A DNA stretch of 64,000 nt from Lentibacillus saliphilus (GTDB taxonomy: Bacteria > Bacillota > Bacilli > Bacillales > Amphibacillaceae): NCBI RefSeq assembly GCF_019093865.1, contig NZ_JABJXD010000005.1, positions 158,886 to 222,885 on the forward strand, read 5' to 3'. Of this stretch, positions 16,960-25,262 are shown piece after piece (within the stretch, counting starts at the first letter, position 1; each line of letters begins with the position of its first letter). The notes under the pieces were generated by a model. The model had not been told where the DNA came from. It made no database searches and saw only the letters and a list, made by a program, of their open reading frames with translations. The position numbers were made by a program, and so were the translations under genes.

Positions 16960-17157
16960 ATGTACCTAAAGGCATTTAATTATACGCTTATGGGTGTTGT
17001 TGGAGTATTCTTTTTTGGTAGCTTTCTAATGGAATCGAAAGCGATATATGCGCTTGGGGGCACTATTATTTTGCTAGCTGCAATTGGTGCATGGCTCAAT
17101 ACGCGTGTCATTCTTAAAGAACTAGCCGATCTAAAGAAAGAGATGAAAGACTGTTAA
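16960..17157 (+). CDS. Small membrane protein, two spans
   Basis: A 65-residue protein with two hydrophobic segments (about 8-24 and 29-46) and a charged C-terminal helix (KELADLKKEMKD). ATG follows GGGGGGAG. The gene is ten bases upstream of a membrane-anchored hypothetical protein and is probably cotranscribed with it. No family recognised. An AT-rich inverted repeat TAACAC...GTGTTA at 16843-16878 in the upstream gap could hold its control site. Confidence 0.65.
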   Translation: MYLKAFNYTLMGVVGVFFFGSFLMESKAIYALGGTIILLAAIGAWLNTRVILKELADLKKEMKDC

Positions 17158-17176
17158 CAGGAAGAGGGTGTTTAAC

Positions 17177-18034
17177 TTGAAGCATAAACGTGATTGGGTG
17201 ATCGGGGGCGCACTCCTTATAGTCATTATTATTGGATTTAACGTGAATAGTTCTATATCCCATATGAAGTCAGACATGGAACAAATGGCTGAGAATCAGC
17301 ATCATCGTTTAGATCGTATGGAGGATAATATCTACAGGCTTTCTGACGACCTCACCACACAGTTAAAGCAATTTAATCAAGAACAGATGTGGATACAGGG
17401 CCAAGCGTATAATGTGCTTAAGACAGACCTTGACAGCAATACTGTTCGAGTCACATTGAACTGGCAATTGAAAGAGCTTGCAAACGATGCCGATGTCTCT
17501 TTGTTGGTTCGTGAGAGCGATAACCATGAATGGCAGGTGCTTGAGGTTGAGGAATCAGGTGGTCTGAATTATGCTGTTACACATACATTTTCATTGAATC
17601 ATAATTATGATGCACAAGTGATTGCGAGCTCGGAGGAAAGTCAAAAGAGCGCGGCGTTGCTCAATTTGAATTTTGCTGAGATGATGCAGGAGCGTATTGC
17701 AATTAACGCACACATTACGTCATTGTTTTCGGATAGTCGCTTCAGTGTTGATGTATTCATTCATCGATCAGAAGACGGAGAAGGCATTTTTAAGGAAGAA
17801 ACCGTTGGTGCCATCAAGAAAGCAACGGCTTACGTATATGTTAAAGGAAAGCTGTTGGAGGAGGTTGATCTACTTTCAGAAAATGAATACCATCATAAGA
17901 GCCCTTCTAGTGAAGAACTTCACTTCATAGACACGATTGAATTGAAAGAACAGACTGATGATATAGACGTACGCGTCATTGTTGAAGATGAACGAGGCTT
18001 GAAATATGAAGGTGAAGGGGTCATTATAAATTGA
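17177..18034 (+). CDS. Hypothetical membrane-anchored extracytoplasmic protein
   Basis: About 285 residues. A basic N-terminus (KHKRDW) leads into one span (VIGGALLIVIIIGFNV). Next comes a short coiled-coil region with heptad-like spacing (ISHMKSDMEQMAENQ, LDRMEDNIYRLSDDL), then about 200 residues of probable beta-rich domain outside the membrane. No catalytic motif is evident. The start is given as TTG at 17177 with GAGGGTG six bases before it; an in-frame GTG at 17168 overlaps that site. The partner is the 65-residue membrane protein upstream. Function unknown. Confidence 0.65.
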   Translation: MKHKRDWVIGGALLIVIIIGFNVNSSISHMKSDMEQMAENQHHRLDRMEDNIYRLSDDLTTQLKQFNQEQMWIQGQAYNVLKTDLDSNTVRVTLNWQLKELANDADVSLLVRESDNHEWQVLEVEESGGLNYAVTHTFSLNHNYDAQVIASSEESQKSAALLNLNFAEMMQERIAINAHITSLFSDSRFSVDVFIHRSEDGEGIFKEETVGAIKKATAYVYVKGKLLEEVDLLSENEYHHKSPSSEELHFIDTIELKEQTDDIDVRVIVEDERGLKYEGEGVIIN

Positions 18035-18041
18035 TGTCATT

Positions 18042-18066
18042 AGGGGCCCAAAATTAAAGGCCCCCT
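18042..18066. terminator. Short GC-rich hairpin between convergent genes
   Basis: AGGGGCC and GGCCCC(C)T form a stem around an AT-rich ten-base loop, between the hypothetical gene and fosB which converge here. Confidence 0.55.
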
Positions 18067-18072
18067 TCATTG

Positions 18073-18486
18073 TTATTTATAAAATATCATATGTGGTTTT
18101 TCTTCTTTATAATAATTCAGTCTATCTTGTAGCGTACCCGTATGAAATTCAAATTTATGACCGTCGGGGTCTGTGAAATAGATGGAGTGTTTGTCTTGTT
18201 CAGCTCTTTCTCTCCCATTGAGAATATGAACGCCGAGCTTTTCTAGTCTGTGGAGCGTGTAGTCAAAGTCTTTTTCATCAATGGAAAAAGCAATATGGGT
18301 ATAGGATTGGTTAATGTCGTTTCTCGGGATATCTTTTTCTTCATTTAATGCAATCCATAATCCGTCAAGGTCAAAATAAGCTGTGCGCCGTCCTTTGACT
18401 AAAAGCTCCGCATGGAATACGTTCTGGTAAAATTCTATTGATTTATCAAGATCGGAAACAGAGAATAACATGTGATTAATGCGCAT
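18073..18486 (-). CDS. fosB: Metallothiol transferase FosB (fosfomycin resistance)
   Basis: A 137-residue vicinal-oxygen-chelate fold protein close to B. subtilis FosB over its full length, including [36 protein letters not shown] and the terminal HMIFY. Metal ligands correspond to His5, His64 and Glu113. FosB opens the epoxide of fosfomycin by adding a bacillithiol or cysteine thiol, which is the source of intrinsic resistance in many bacilli. GGAGGG lies five bases before the ATG. It stands alone on the minus strand. Confidence 0.95.
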   Translation of the reverse strand: MRINHMLFSVSDLDKSIEFYQNVFHAELLVKGRRTAYFDLDGLWIALNEEKDIPRNDINQSYTHIAFSIDEKDFDYTLHRLEKLGVHILNGRERAEQDKHSIYFTDPDGHKFEFHTGTLQDRLNYYKEEKPHMIFYK

Positions 18487-18658
18487 TTTGACCCTCCTGT
18501 ACTTAAATTAATTAAGCCTATTATAACACTTTGGGCGGGCTTAAATTTTCCTGTTTGTTATGATTTTTATGACGTTCCCTTTATACCTTGAAAAAAAGGT
18601 GTTGTTCCTCTGGATCTCTTTAATGTGTTTGGGTAAGTCCGTGTCTAGAACGATAAAA

Positions 18659-18688
18659 CAGACTTCTGAAATGGCGTTCAGAAGTCTG
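18659..18688 (-). terminator. Terminator of the met operon
   Basis: CAGACTTCTGAA pairs perfectly with TTCAGAAGTCTG around ATGGCG. On the minus strand TTTTATCG follows. It lies 15 bases after the M20 gene. Confidence 0.75.
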
Positions 18689-18702
18689 CTTTAGTCTGTT
18701 AT

Positions 18703-19908
18703 TTAGTTTTTCTCAGCTAGTGCCTTTTCAAAGTTCTGCCGGATCCGGTGGAGTTTCTCGGCATCGGTTAAGAGGCGGTAGCCCGTTGCGGCGAGGGCTT
18801 TAGCACCGGTAATGAGCGCGCGATTACCAAGCTCCGATTTGGCGGCTTCGCGGAATTCGGCCGTGTGTCCGACTAAATCATCTGCACCTATTTTAATGAA
18901 ACCGTGGGCTGTTGGAACCTCGTAGCTGATATTGCCGGCGTCTGTAGAGCCTTTTCCTTTTCCACGTTCCGTATGGACGACTTCTCCGAGTGCTTCAAGC
19001 TCTTCGCCAAGAACGCTGTCCAGTTCATCATTCAACACGAAGTCCTTCACTTCATTTTGGAAACGTTCCACATCGACGGTTGCTCCGGTTGCGAGCGCAG
19101 CGCCTTCAGCGATGGCACGCACTTTTTCGGATGTTTCCACAGTTTTTTTCTATGTTTCTGCCCGGATGTAAAAGCGGGCGGCTGCGTATTCAGGAATGAT
19201 ATTTGGCGCATCACCACCATGGGTAATAATGCCATGAACGCGCACGTCTGATGGAAGCTGCTGGCGCAGGGCATTGATCCCGTTAAAAAGCAGGATAACG
19301 GCATCAAGAGCGTTGATGCCTTTCTCAGGCGAACCAGATGCGTGTGCTGGCTTCCCGTAAAAGTGGAAATTGAGTGGGTCAACGGCGAGCGTTTCGCCGG
19401 ATAGAGCTGTCTTCCCTGACGGATGCAGCATGAGGGCGACATCAACATCTTTAAGATAGCCATGCTTCACAAAGCTGCCTTTCGCGCTCCCATTCGGGCC
19501 GCCTTCTTCAGCAGGTGTGCCAAGGACGACAACACGACCGCCGGTTTCTGGTAGTGCATCGGCTAATGCGATCGCGGCCGCAACGCTCGTCGTGCCGATG
19601 ATGTTATGTCCGCACGCATGGCCTAAGCCAGGCAAAGCGTCATATTCGGCGAGGAAAGCGACTGTTGGACCCTCAAGCCCAGAATCCTTCACGGCGTAGA
19701 AGGATGTTTCGTGACCTGCGACAGCTTTATCAACGTTAAAGTCAGCGGCTTCTAAAAGAGCGATAAGCGTGTCGCTGGCGTAAAATTCTTCGTTACCGAT
19801 CTCCGGGCGGGCATGAATATCCTGGCTGGTTGCAATATAGTGATCACGTCTCTGTTCAATAGCATCATACAATAATTGCTTTGGTTCATTTGAAACTTGA
19901 GTCATCAT
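18703..19908 (-). pseudogene. M20-family amidohydrolase interrupted by an in-frame TAG
   Basis: One continuous reading frame of 402 codons encodes a zinc-dependent M20 peptidase/amidohydrolase, except for TAG at codon 253 (19150-19152). Visible motifs: HARPEIG, FLAEYDALPGLGHACGHN (metal ligands), the catalytic GTPAEEGGPNG and dimerisation-domain HASGSPEKGINALDA. After the stop the homologous sequence resumes in the same frame (KKTVETSEKVRAIAEGAALATG), so no frameshift is involved. The intact family member would hydrolyse N-acyl or peptide derivatives of an amino acid. As last gene of an S-box operon it may release methionine. A GTG at 19140 could restart only the C-terminal third. Confidence 0.85.
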
Positions 19909-19924
19909 AAAAACCTCCAGTATA

Positions 19925-20797
19925 TTATTTTTTTAAGCTTTCGAATGACTTGTCGAGCTGGTCTTGTGTGAGCTTGACGAGGAAGGATCCGCCATTTGTA
20001 TCTGCTTCGACCGCTTTAGCAATGTCGTCCTCCTGATAAAGCTCGGCAATGCGTTTGTACGTGTCGTTGTTTTTGTTTTTACCACTTACAGCCAGGATGT
20101 TGACGTACGGGTGGATACGCTCATCAGATTCTTCCTCTTTGAAAATTGGGTCTTCTGCGGGTGAAAATCCGGCTTGACCTGCGACCCCGTTATTAATAAC
20201 AGCGGCTGCGACATCTGGCAGAACACGCGGTGTTTGCTGAGCTTTCATTGGGATAATGTCTAGGTTTAATGGGTTTTCAACGATGTCTGATGGTGTGCCG
20301 AATAAGCCAAAGTCCTCGGTCAGTGTAATGAGACCGGCGCTTTCTAAGAGACGTAATGCCCGTGCTTGGTTGGATGGATCATCTGGTAGGGCAATTTTGT
20401 CGCCTTCTTTAATCTCGTCAACGCTAGTGATTTTTTCTGAGTAAAGTCCCATCGGAGCGAGCATCGTTGAGCCGATTGGAACAATATCTTGGCCGCTTTC
20501 TTTAACGAACTGACCGAGAAATGCGATGTGTTGGAAGGCGTTCATGTCAATGTCCCCTTGAGCGAGGGCATTGTTTGGCAATGTATAATCAGCAAACTCG
20601 ATGAGCTCGATTTCAATCCCTTCTTTGGCGGCTTTTTCTTTTAAAATCGGCCACTGAGCACCGTCTGTTCCGTTCACCCCGATTTTAACGGTGACGGTGT
20701 CTTCTGAATCTCCATCCTTGGCAGCTGTGTCATTTGAACAGGCTGCAATCACACTTAAAGTCAATACGGCTAAGCAAATCAATAATCCTCTTTTCAT
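19925..20797 (-). CDS. metQ: Methionine ABC transporter substrate-binding lipoprotein
   Basis: A 290-residue NlpA/MetQ-family lipoprotein with signal peptide and lipobox VIAAC (lipidated Cys20). The mature part starts with a Ser/Asp linker and then VKIGVNGTDGAQWPILKEKA. Family markers IELIEFADYTLPNNAL and DIDMNAFQHIAFL are present, as are the ligand-binding region ALPDDPSNQARALRLLESAG and VINNGVAGQAG. It captures methionine outside the membrane and delivers it to MetNI. It sits third in the S-box controlled operon, after metI. Confidence 0.93.
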   Translation of the reverse strand: MKRGLLICLAVLTLSVIAACSNDTAAKDGDSEDTVTVKIGVNGTDGAQWPILKEKAAKEGIEIELIEFADYTLPNNALAQGDIDMNAFQHIAFLGQFVKESGQDIVPIGSTMLAPMGLYSEKITSVDEIKEGDKIALPDDPSNQARALRLLESAGLITLTEDFGLFGTPSDIVENPLNLDIIPMKAQQTPRVLPDVAAAVINNGVAGQAGFSPAEDPIFKEEESDERIHPYVNILAVSGKNKNNDTYKRIAELYQEDDIAKAVEADTNGGSFLVKLTQDQLDKSFESLKK

Positions 20798-20825
20798 ACT
20801 AAAACACCCCTTCTGTATGCCGTTC

Positions 20826-21488
20826 TTAACGGCGCATTAATTTTTTTGATAATGTATTTCCGATCCACTGTGCCAACTGCACCATGACGATGAGGATGAT
20901 GACGGTGACGAGCATGACGCTGCCGTCAAACCGTTGATAGCCATATGTCATGGCGATGTGACCGAGGCCACCGCCACCAACAGTTCCTGCCACTGCTGAG
21001 AAGTCGAACAGTCCAACACAGATAAATGTGAGACCAAGAATGAGTGGGCCAAGTGCTTCAGGAATTAAAATGGTAAAAATAATGCGTAATGGACTCGCCC
21101 CCATTGCTTGAGCGGCTTCAATGACACCGGGATCAATACTGACGAGGTTGTTCTCGACAACCCGCGCGATAGAAAAGCTCGCGACAATCGTCATTGGAAA
21201 AATCGCAGCCGCTGTTCCGATCGTTGTTCCGACGACTAATCGTGTGAGCTGTGATATTGCAACAAGAAAAATGATAAAGGGAACAGGGCGAATGATATTA
21301 ATTAAGATGTTTAATGCTTGAAACACCCATTTATTTTCGAGAATGTTATTGTCGCGTGTGACAAACAGTAACAGCCCCATTGAAATGCCGATAATTGAAC
21401 CGAATATAAGCGTCGCAACGACCATAATGAGTGTTTCTCCTGTTGCTTCAACAATGCGTGGCCAAAATGTCATCCAATCAACCTTCAA
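20826..21488 (-). CDS. metI: Methionine ABC transporter permease
   Basis: A 220-residue inner-membrane permease with five spans and the EAA-type loop (EAAQAMGASPLRIIFTILIPEALG). MetI-family features include IIRPVPFIIFLVA and FDFSAVAGTVGGGGLGHIA. The TTG start overlaps the end of metN (11 bases), indicating coupled translation. In B. subtilis the same subunit is called MetP. Confidence 0.93.
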   Translation of the reverse strand: MKVDWMTFWPRIVEATGETLIMVVATLIFGSIIGISMGLLLFVTRDNNILENKWVFQALNILINIIRPVPFIIFLVAISQLTRLVVGTTIGTAAAIFPMTIVASFSIARVVENNLVSIDPGVIEAAQAMGASPLRIIFTILIPEALGPLILGLTFICVGLFDFSAVAGTVGGGGLGHIAMTYGYQRFDGSVMLVTVIILIVMVQLAQWIGNTLSKKLMRR

Positions 21489-22503
21489 TGTCCGTCACCT
21501 CCTCAAGTGTAACGATGTCATTTAATGCTTCTAGTGTCCGACTAATCGCCGTCTCTTGACCGGTAAACGAAACGATTAGATTACCGAACAGTTTATTTTG
21601 GAGCTCCTGAACAGAACCGTAAACGATATTAAAATCGACGTTGTGCTTTTTTGTAATGCTTGATAAGACAGGATCGTTGGTCGTGTCTCCGGTAAATGTG
21701 ACACGATAAAGTGACCCTTCATTATGTCGCCGCCATTCCTGTAAAATGTGTGCGGACGGCAGGTCTTGCTGTACTGAACCGATGAATCGGCGTGTTGTCG
21801 GGTGCTGTGGGTTCGTAAATGTATCAAATACCGGTCCGCTTTCAATAACAGCCCCGTCCTCCATAATGGCGACTTTGTTACAAATCGACTGAATGACATG
21901 CATTTCATGGGTGATCAATAAAATGGTAATGCCAAGCTCCTGGTTAACCTTTTTTAACAGCTTCAAAATGTCGCCCGTCGTTTCAGGATCGAGTGCAGAT
22001 GTTGCTTCATCACAAACAAGGACATCTGGGGACGTTGCGAGGGCCCTTGCAATGCCGACGCGTTGCTTCTGTCCGCCAGAGAGCTGATCAGGATAGTGCT
22101 TCGCTTTATCAGTGAGCCCGACGAATTGCAATAGCTCCTGAACACGTTCGGTAATTTGTGTCTTTTTCATTCCGGCGAGCTTTAACGGGTAAGCGATGTT
22201 CCCAGCAACGGTACGTGAGTTAAACAAATTAAAATTTTGAAAGATCATCCCGATATTTTGTCGTTCTTCTCGCAATTTTTTCGGTGATAACGTGCTAATA
22301 TCCGTTCCTTGGATGATCACTTTTCCTGCTGTTGGACGTTCAAGCATATTGACAAGTCTAAGCAGTGTTGATTTGCCAGCGCCACTAAAACCGATAATCC
22401 CAAAAATATCCCCTTGTGCGATCGTTAAGGATACATCTTTAACGGCTTGAACCTCTGATTTTCCGATATAAAATGTTTTAGATACATGTTTGAATTCGAT
22501 CAT
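21478..22503 (-). CDS. metN: Methionine ABC transporter ATP-binding protein
   Basis: A 341-residue ATPase. Walker A is GFSGAGKSTLLR, the Q-loop is MIFQNFNLF, the signature is LSGGQKQR, Walker B is VLVCDEATSALD and the switch is ITHEMHV. The C-terminal 90 residues form the NIL regulatory domain, which senses methionine and inhibits transport in related MetN proteins. ATG has a GGGGGG-rich ribosome binding site. It is the first gene behind the SAM riboswitch. Confidence 0.94.
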   Translation of the reverse strand: MIEFKHVSKTFYIGKSEVQAVKDVSLTIAQGDIFGIIGFSGAGKSTLLRLVNMLERPTAGKVIIQGTDISTLSPKKLREERQNIGMIFQNFNLFNSRTVAGNIAYPLKLAGMKKTQITERVQELLQFVGLTDKAKHYPDQLSGGQKQRVGIARALATSPDVLVCDEATSALDPETTGDILKLLKKVNQELGITILLITHEMHVIQSICNKVAIMEDGAVIESGPVFDTFTNPQHPTTRRFIGSVQQDLPSAHILQEWRRHNEGSLYRVTFTGDTTNDPVLSSITKKHNVDFNIVYGSVQELQNKLFGNLIVSFTGQETAISRTLEALNDIVTLEEVTDIEG

Positions 22504-22560
22504 GCTATGACCCCCCTCGGTGTTCTTCGTTTAAAGAAATGTGTGAGTTCGTGTACCCAA

Positions 22561-22608
22561 CAATAAAAAAATCCCTCCTTTTCTTAACGGATAAGAAAAA
22601 GAGGGATT
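22561..22608 (-). terminator. Riboswitch expression-platform terminator
   Basis: A long hairpin (AATCCCTC with GAGGGATT, extended by CTTTTCTTA with TAAGAAAAA) is followed on the minus strand by seven T residues. It lies between the SAM aptamer and metN and would form when SAM is bound. Confidence 0.88.
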
Positions 22609-22644
22609 CCCATAGCATGTAAGTATGTATGAAATCTCATCTCG

Positions 22645-22763
22645 TTCTTATCTTTCAAATGCAGACACGTGTCATGCATTTGTGGGAATTGGCACAGCGT
22701 TCCAAATGGAATCTGTTGCCGAGACGTCATAGGGCCCATCCCTCAGTCTCTCTTGATAAGAAA
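22645..22763 (-). ncRNA. SAM-I (S-box) riboswitch aptamer
   Basis: The minus strand carries the S-box core in order: CTTATCAAGAGAGACTGAGG, GGATGGGCCCTATGACG, CTCGGCAACAG, GGAACGCTGTGCCAATTCC and the closing GAAAGATAAG. P1 pairs CTTATC with GATAAG. P2 contains the kink-turn and P3 the GCCAATTCC segment. Together with the downstream terminator it turns off metNIQ and the M20 gene when S-adenosylmethionine is abundant. Confidence 0.93.
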
Positions 22764-22964
22764 ATAATGAAAAATGATTTAGTTTTAATTAATAAATGTA
22801 AGTGTATACGGGGTTTTGGCTAAAGTCAATCGGTTTTATGAAATAAAAGTATTCAGATAACGGTTGTTAAAATGTCAAAAAGCTCATGTCTCTACACTTG
22901 CGATATCCCTCAGTGTTCGTCAGTTAGAAAATAGAAATATACAATATATGTCATTTTTAACACT

Positions 22965-22991
22965 TGAAATTTACTTTAAAAAAACCGATAT
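22965..22991 (+). promoter_or_regulatory. Sigma-D-like promoter before chemoreceptor gene
   Basis: TGAA at 22965-22968 and ACCGATAT at 22984-22991, with a 15-base spacer, differ by one base each from the motility sigma-D consensus TAAA-N15-GCCGATAT. The placement 130 bases before a chemoreceptor gene fits. Tentative. Confidence 0.45.
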
Positions 22992-23124
22992 CAATAGTGT
23001 GGGGAAATAGAGTCATATACTCGATTTTCGCACGATTGTTGTTTAACGTGCAGGTTGAACAGCCATTGAAGTATCAAACGCTTTCTTCGGTAACATCAAA
23101 TATGATGTAGAGGAGAAGGCTATT

Positions 23125-25194
23125 TTGAAACAAAAAAAGAATCGCCAAGCAGAAGGATCTCAACATTTTTGGAGAAGCATTTCATTTAAAGTTGCCATGG
23201 TGCTGTTGGCAGCGGTTGTAGTCGTCTTTTCAGTTACCGGTTTGCTCATCTTTTCGTATACGAAGTCATTGTTGATTTCGAATGCTGAGGCGAACGTAGA
23301 GACGAAAACAGAAGCTGTATCCAATCAGGTTAATAGCATGTTCTCAGAAAAAAGTGCGATCGTTCGACAGATTGCATCGAATCAGCAAATAGCAGATTAC
23401 TTAGAATCCGCTGCGAATCGTGATGAGGCTTTAACCGATCCGAGCTACCGAGGTGTCATGGACTCTCTGAATAAAATCGTTCAGACCGACAAAGATGTCG
23501 CCATGGTATGGGTGGCCAGCAAGAAGGGGAATTTCTTAATCGGTAATGATGACCTTATTCAGGATGAAAGCTTTGATATAGAAACACGTCCTTGGTATGA
23601 GCCAGCATTAAACGAAGAAGACGTTTATTTTACCGAGCCTTATATGGATCAGGTATTTGGTAAGGTCATCCTTAGTGTGATGAAACAAATTAAGGTGAAC
23701 GGCCAACCATACGGCTTCGTTGCGATTGATATTTTCCTAGATGATTTGCCAAATATTATGCAGACGTATACGAAGGATGAAGACGGCTATACATTTTTAC
23801 TAGGTGCAGATGGTACGGTCTTGTATCACCCTGAAGAGTCACATATTTTAAATGATAAATTACAAGATTTAGAGGGTGACCTTGGTTCAATTGGAGAGAA
23901 TATGATTGCCGGCGAATCAGATATGAAGACGGTAGATGTGAATAATCGTAAGGAATATATCGGTTATGCACCAATTACCTCAACAGGCTGGTCAGCAGCT
24001 GTTGCACTCCCAAGAGAATCAGCTCTATCTGAATTATCCTCGTATACGACCAAAATGGTCAGTTACTTTAGTATAGCGAGTCTATTTGTCATTTTGATCG
24101 GCTATGTTTTGACCCGTTACATGCTACGTGCAATCCCTACCATTACATCACGTTTAAAAGAAATGGCTGCAGGGGATATGACGACGCGAATCGATATACA
24201 GTCAAAAGATGAAATTGGTCAAGTGGCAGATAGTATTAATACGATGATTGAATCATTTGCTTCAACGGTTGATCATATGAATGACTCAATAGAGCGGATG
24301 AGTGCGTCGTCTCAACAATTAACCGCTGTTTCAGTCGACTCAGTTAAATCGTCTAATGAAGCGGTCGAAGCCATTCAGGAAATTGTGCGAGGTGCTGATC
24401 AACAAGTAGAAGCGGCTGAACAAACCTCCTTATCAATGGAAGAAATGGCCGCCGGTGTACAAAAAATTGCCGAATCTGCCACAGCTGTCTCGGAACAGAC
24501 GAACGGGTCGGTAACAGACGCAGAGAATGGCTACAGAGAAGTTCAAAAGGCCATTGAAAAAATGAAGCGTGTCAAAGAGACTGTCGGTGTTTCTGCCGAA
24601 GAGCTGAAATCAATGGAACAGCATTCGAAAAAAATTGATGAAATGGTGTCAGGCATTAATGATATTGCCACGCAAATTCAGCTGTTATCTTTAAATGCAT
24701 CTATTGAAGCTGCAAGGGCTGGTGAACATGGCCAAGGATTTGCAGTTGTGGCCGAGGAAATTAAAAAGCTGTCCCTTCAGTCCCAGGAGTTCTCAGGAAA
24801 TATTACAACAATTATTCAGGACATTCATTCTGTTACATCTAAAGCAACTGGTTCAATAGAGCAGGGTGTCATAGATGTTGAGGAAGGATCCCAGATTTTA
24901 AACCGTTCAGGTAAGGTTTTCGAGCATATTACGAACGCATTTCAGTCAATTGCTGACCAAGTCCTTGAGGTGTCCAGTGCATCAGAACAGATGTCAGCTG
25001 GAACAGAAGAGGTTACGGCAGCCATGAACGATATTTCAAACGTGACAAAGGGATCGTTTGAATTTACCCAAGGCATATCCGCTGGATCAGAAAGACAGCT
25101 GCAGCTTATGGATAACATCTCAGAATCTGCGAAAATGCTTAGTGATATGGCCGAGGAAATGCAAGACATCTTAGCACGATTTAAAACAAAATAA
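23125..25194 (+). CDS. Methyl-accepting chemotaxis protein with dCache sensor
   Basis: A 689-residue transmembrane chemoreceptor. TM1 is near residues 22-44 and TM2 near 312-332. Between them is a double-Cache domain. Segment TRPWYEPAL, the downstream EPYMD and AIDIF recall the amino-acid binding pattern of dCache receptors, so an amino acid ligand is possible. HAMP follows TM2 ([17 protein letters not shown]). The cytoplasmic coiled coil carries the highly conserved hairpin tip [20 protein letters not shown], which contacts CheA and CheW. Starts at TTG behind GAGGAGAAGG. Single gene, ended by a hairpin at 25231. Confidence 0.93.
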   Translation: MKQKKNRQAEGSQHFWRSISFKVAMVLLAAVVVVFSVTGLLIFSYTKSLLISNAEANVETKTEAVSNQVNSMFSEKSAIVRQIASNQQIADYLESAANRDEALTDPSYRGVMDSLNKIVQTDKDVAMVWVASKKGNFLIGNDDLIQDESFDIETRPWYEPALNEEDVYFTEPYMDQVFGKVILSVMKQIKVNGQPYGFVAIDIFLDDLPNIMQTYTKDEDGYTFLLGADGTVLYHPEESHILNDKLQDLEGDLGSIGENMIAGESDMKTVDVNNRKEYIGYAPITSTGWSAAVALPRESALSELSSYTTKMVSYFSIASLFVILIGYVLTRYMLRAIPTITSRLKEMAAGDMTTRIDIQSKDEIGQVADSINTMIESFASTVDHMNDSIERMSASSQQLTAVSVDSVKSSNEAVEAIQEIVRGADQQVEAAEQTSLSMEEMAAGVQKIAESATAVSEQTNGSVTDAENGYREVQKAIEKMKRVKETVGVSAEELKSMEQHSKKIDEMVSGINDIATQIQLLSLNASIEAARAGEHGQGFAVVAEEIKKLSLQSQEFSGNITTIIQDIHSVTSKATGSIEQGVIDVEEGSQILNRSGKVFEHITNAFQSIADQVLEVSSASEQMSAGTEEVTAAMNDISNVTKGSFEFTQGISAGSERQLQLMDNISESAKMLSDMAEEMQDILARFKTK

Positions 25195-25230
25195 ATCTAT
25201 CGGATAAACATTTGATAGAATACTGAAAAA

Positions 25231-25252
25231 GCAAGGGGCTGTTGTCCCTTGC
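25231..25252. terminator. Bidirectional terminator between mcp and the ABC permease
   Basis: GCAAGGG pairs with CCCTTGC around GCTGTTGT. T-rich sequence follows on the plus strand and an A-run precedes it, so it can act in both directions. Confidence 0.7.
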
Positions 25253-25262
25253 TCTTTCTATA

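Noticed and set aside
18703..19140. A separate small peptidase gene downstream of the M20 gene
   Set aside because: It is the C-terminal third of the same M20 frame after one in-frame TAG, with no proper start site of its own.
19150..19152. Programmed amber readthrough or pyrrolysine
   Set aside because: No readthrough context, structure or pyl genes are visible, and M20 enzymes do not use pyrrolysine. A simple nonsense change or sequencing error is more likely.
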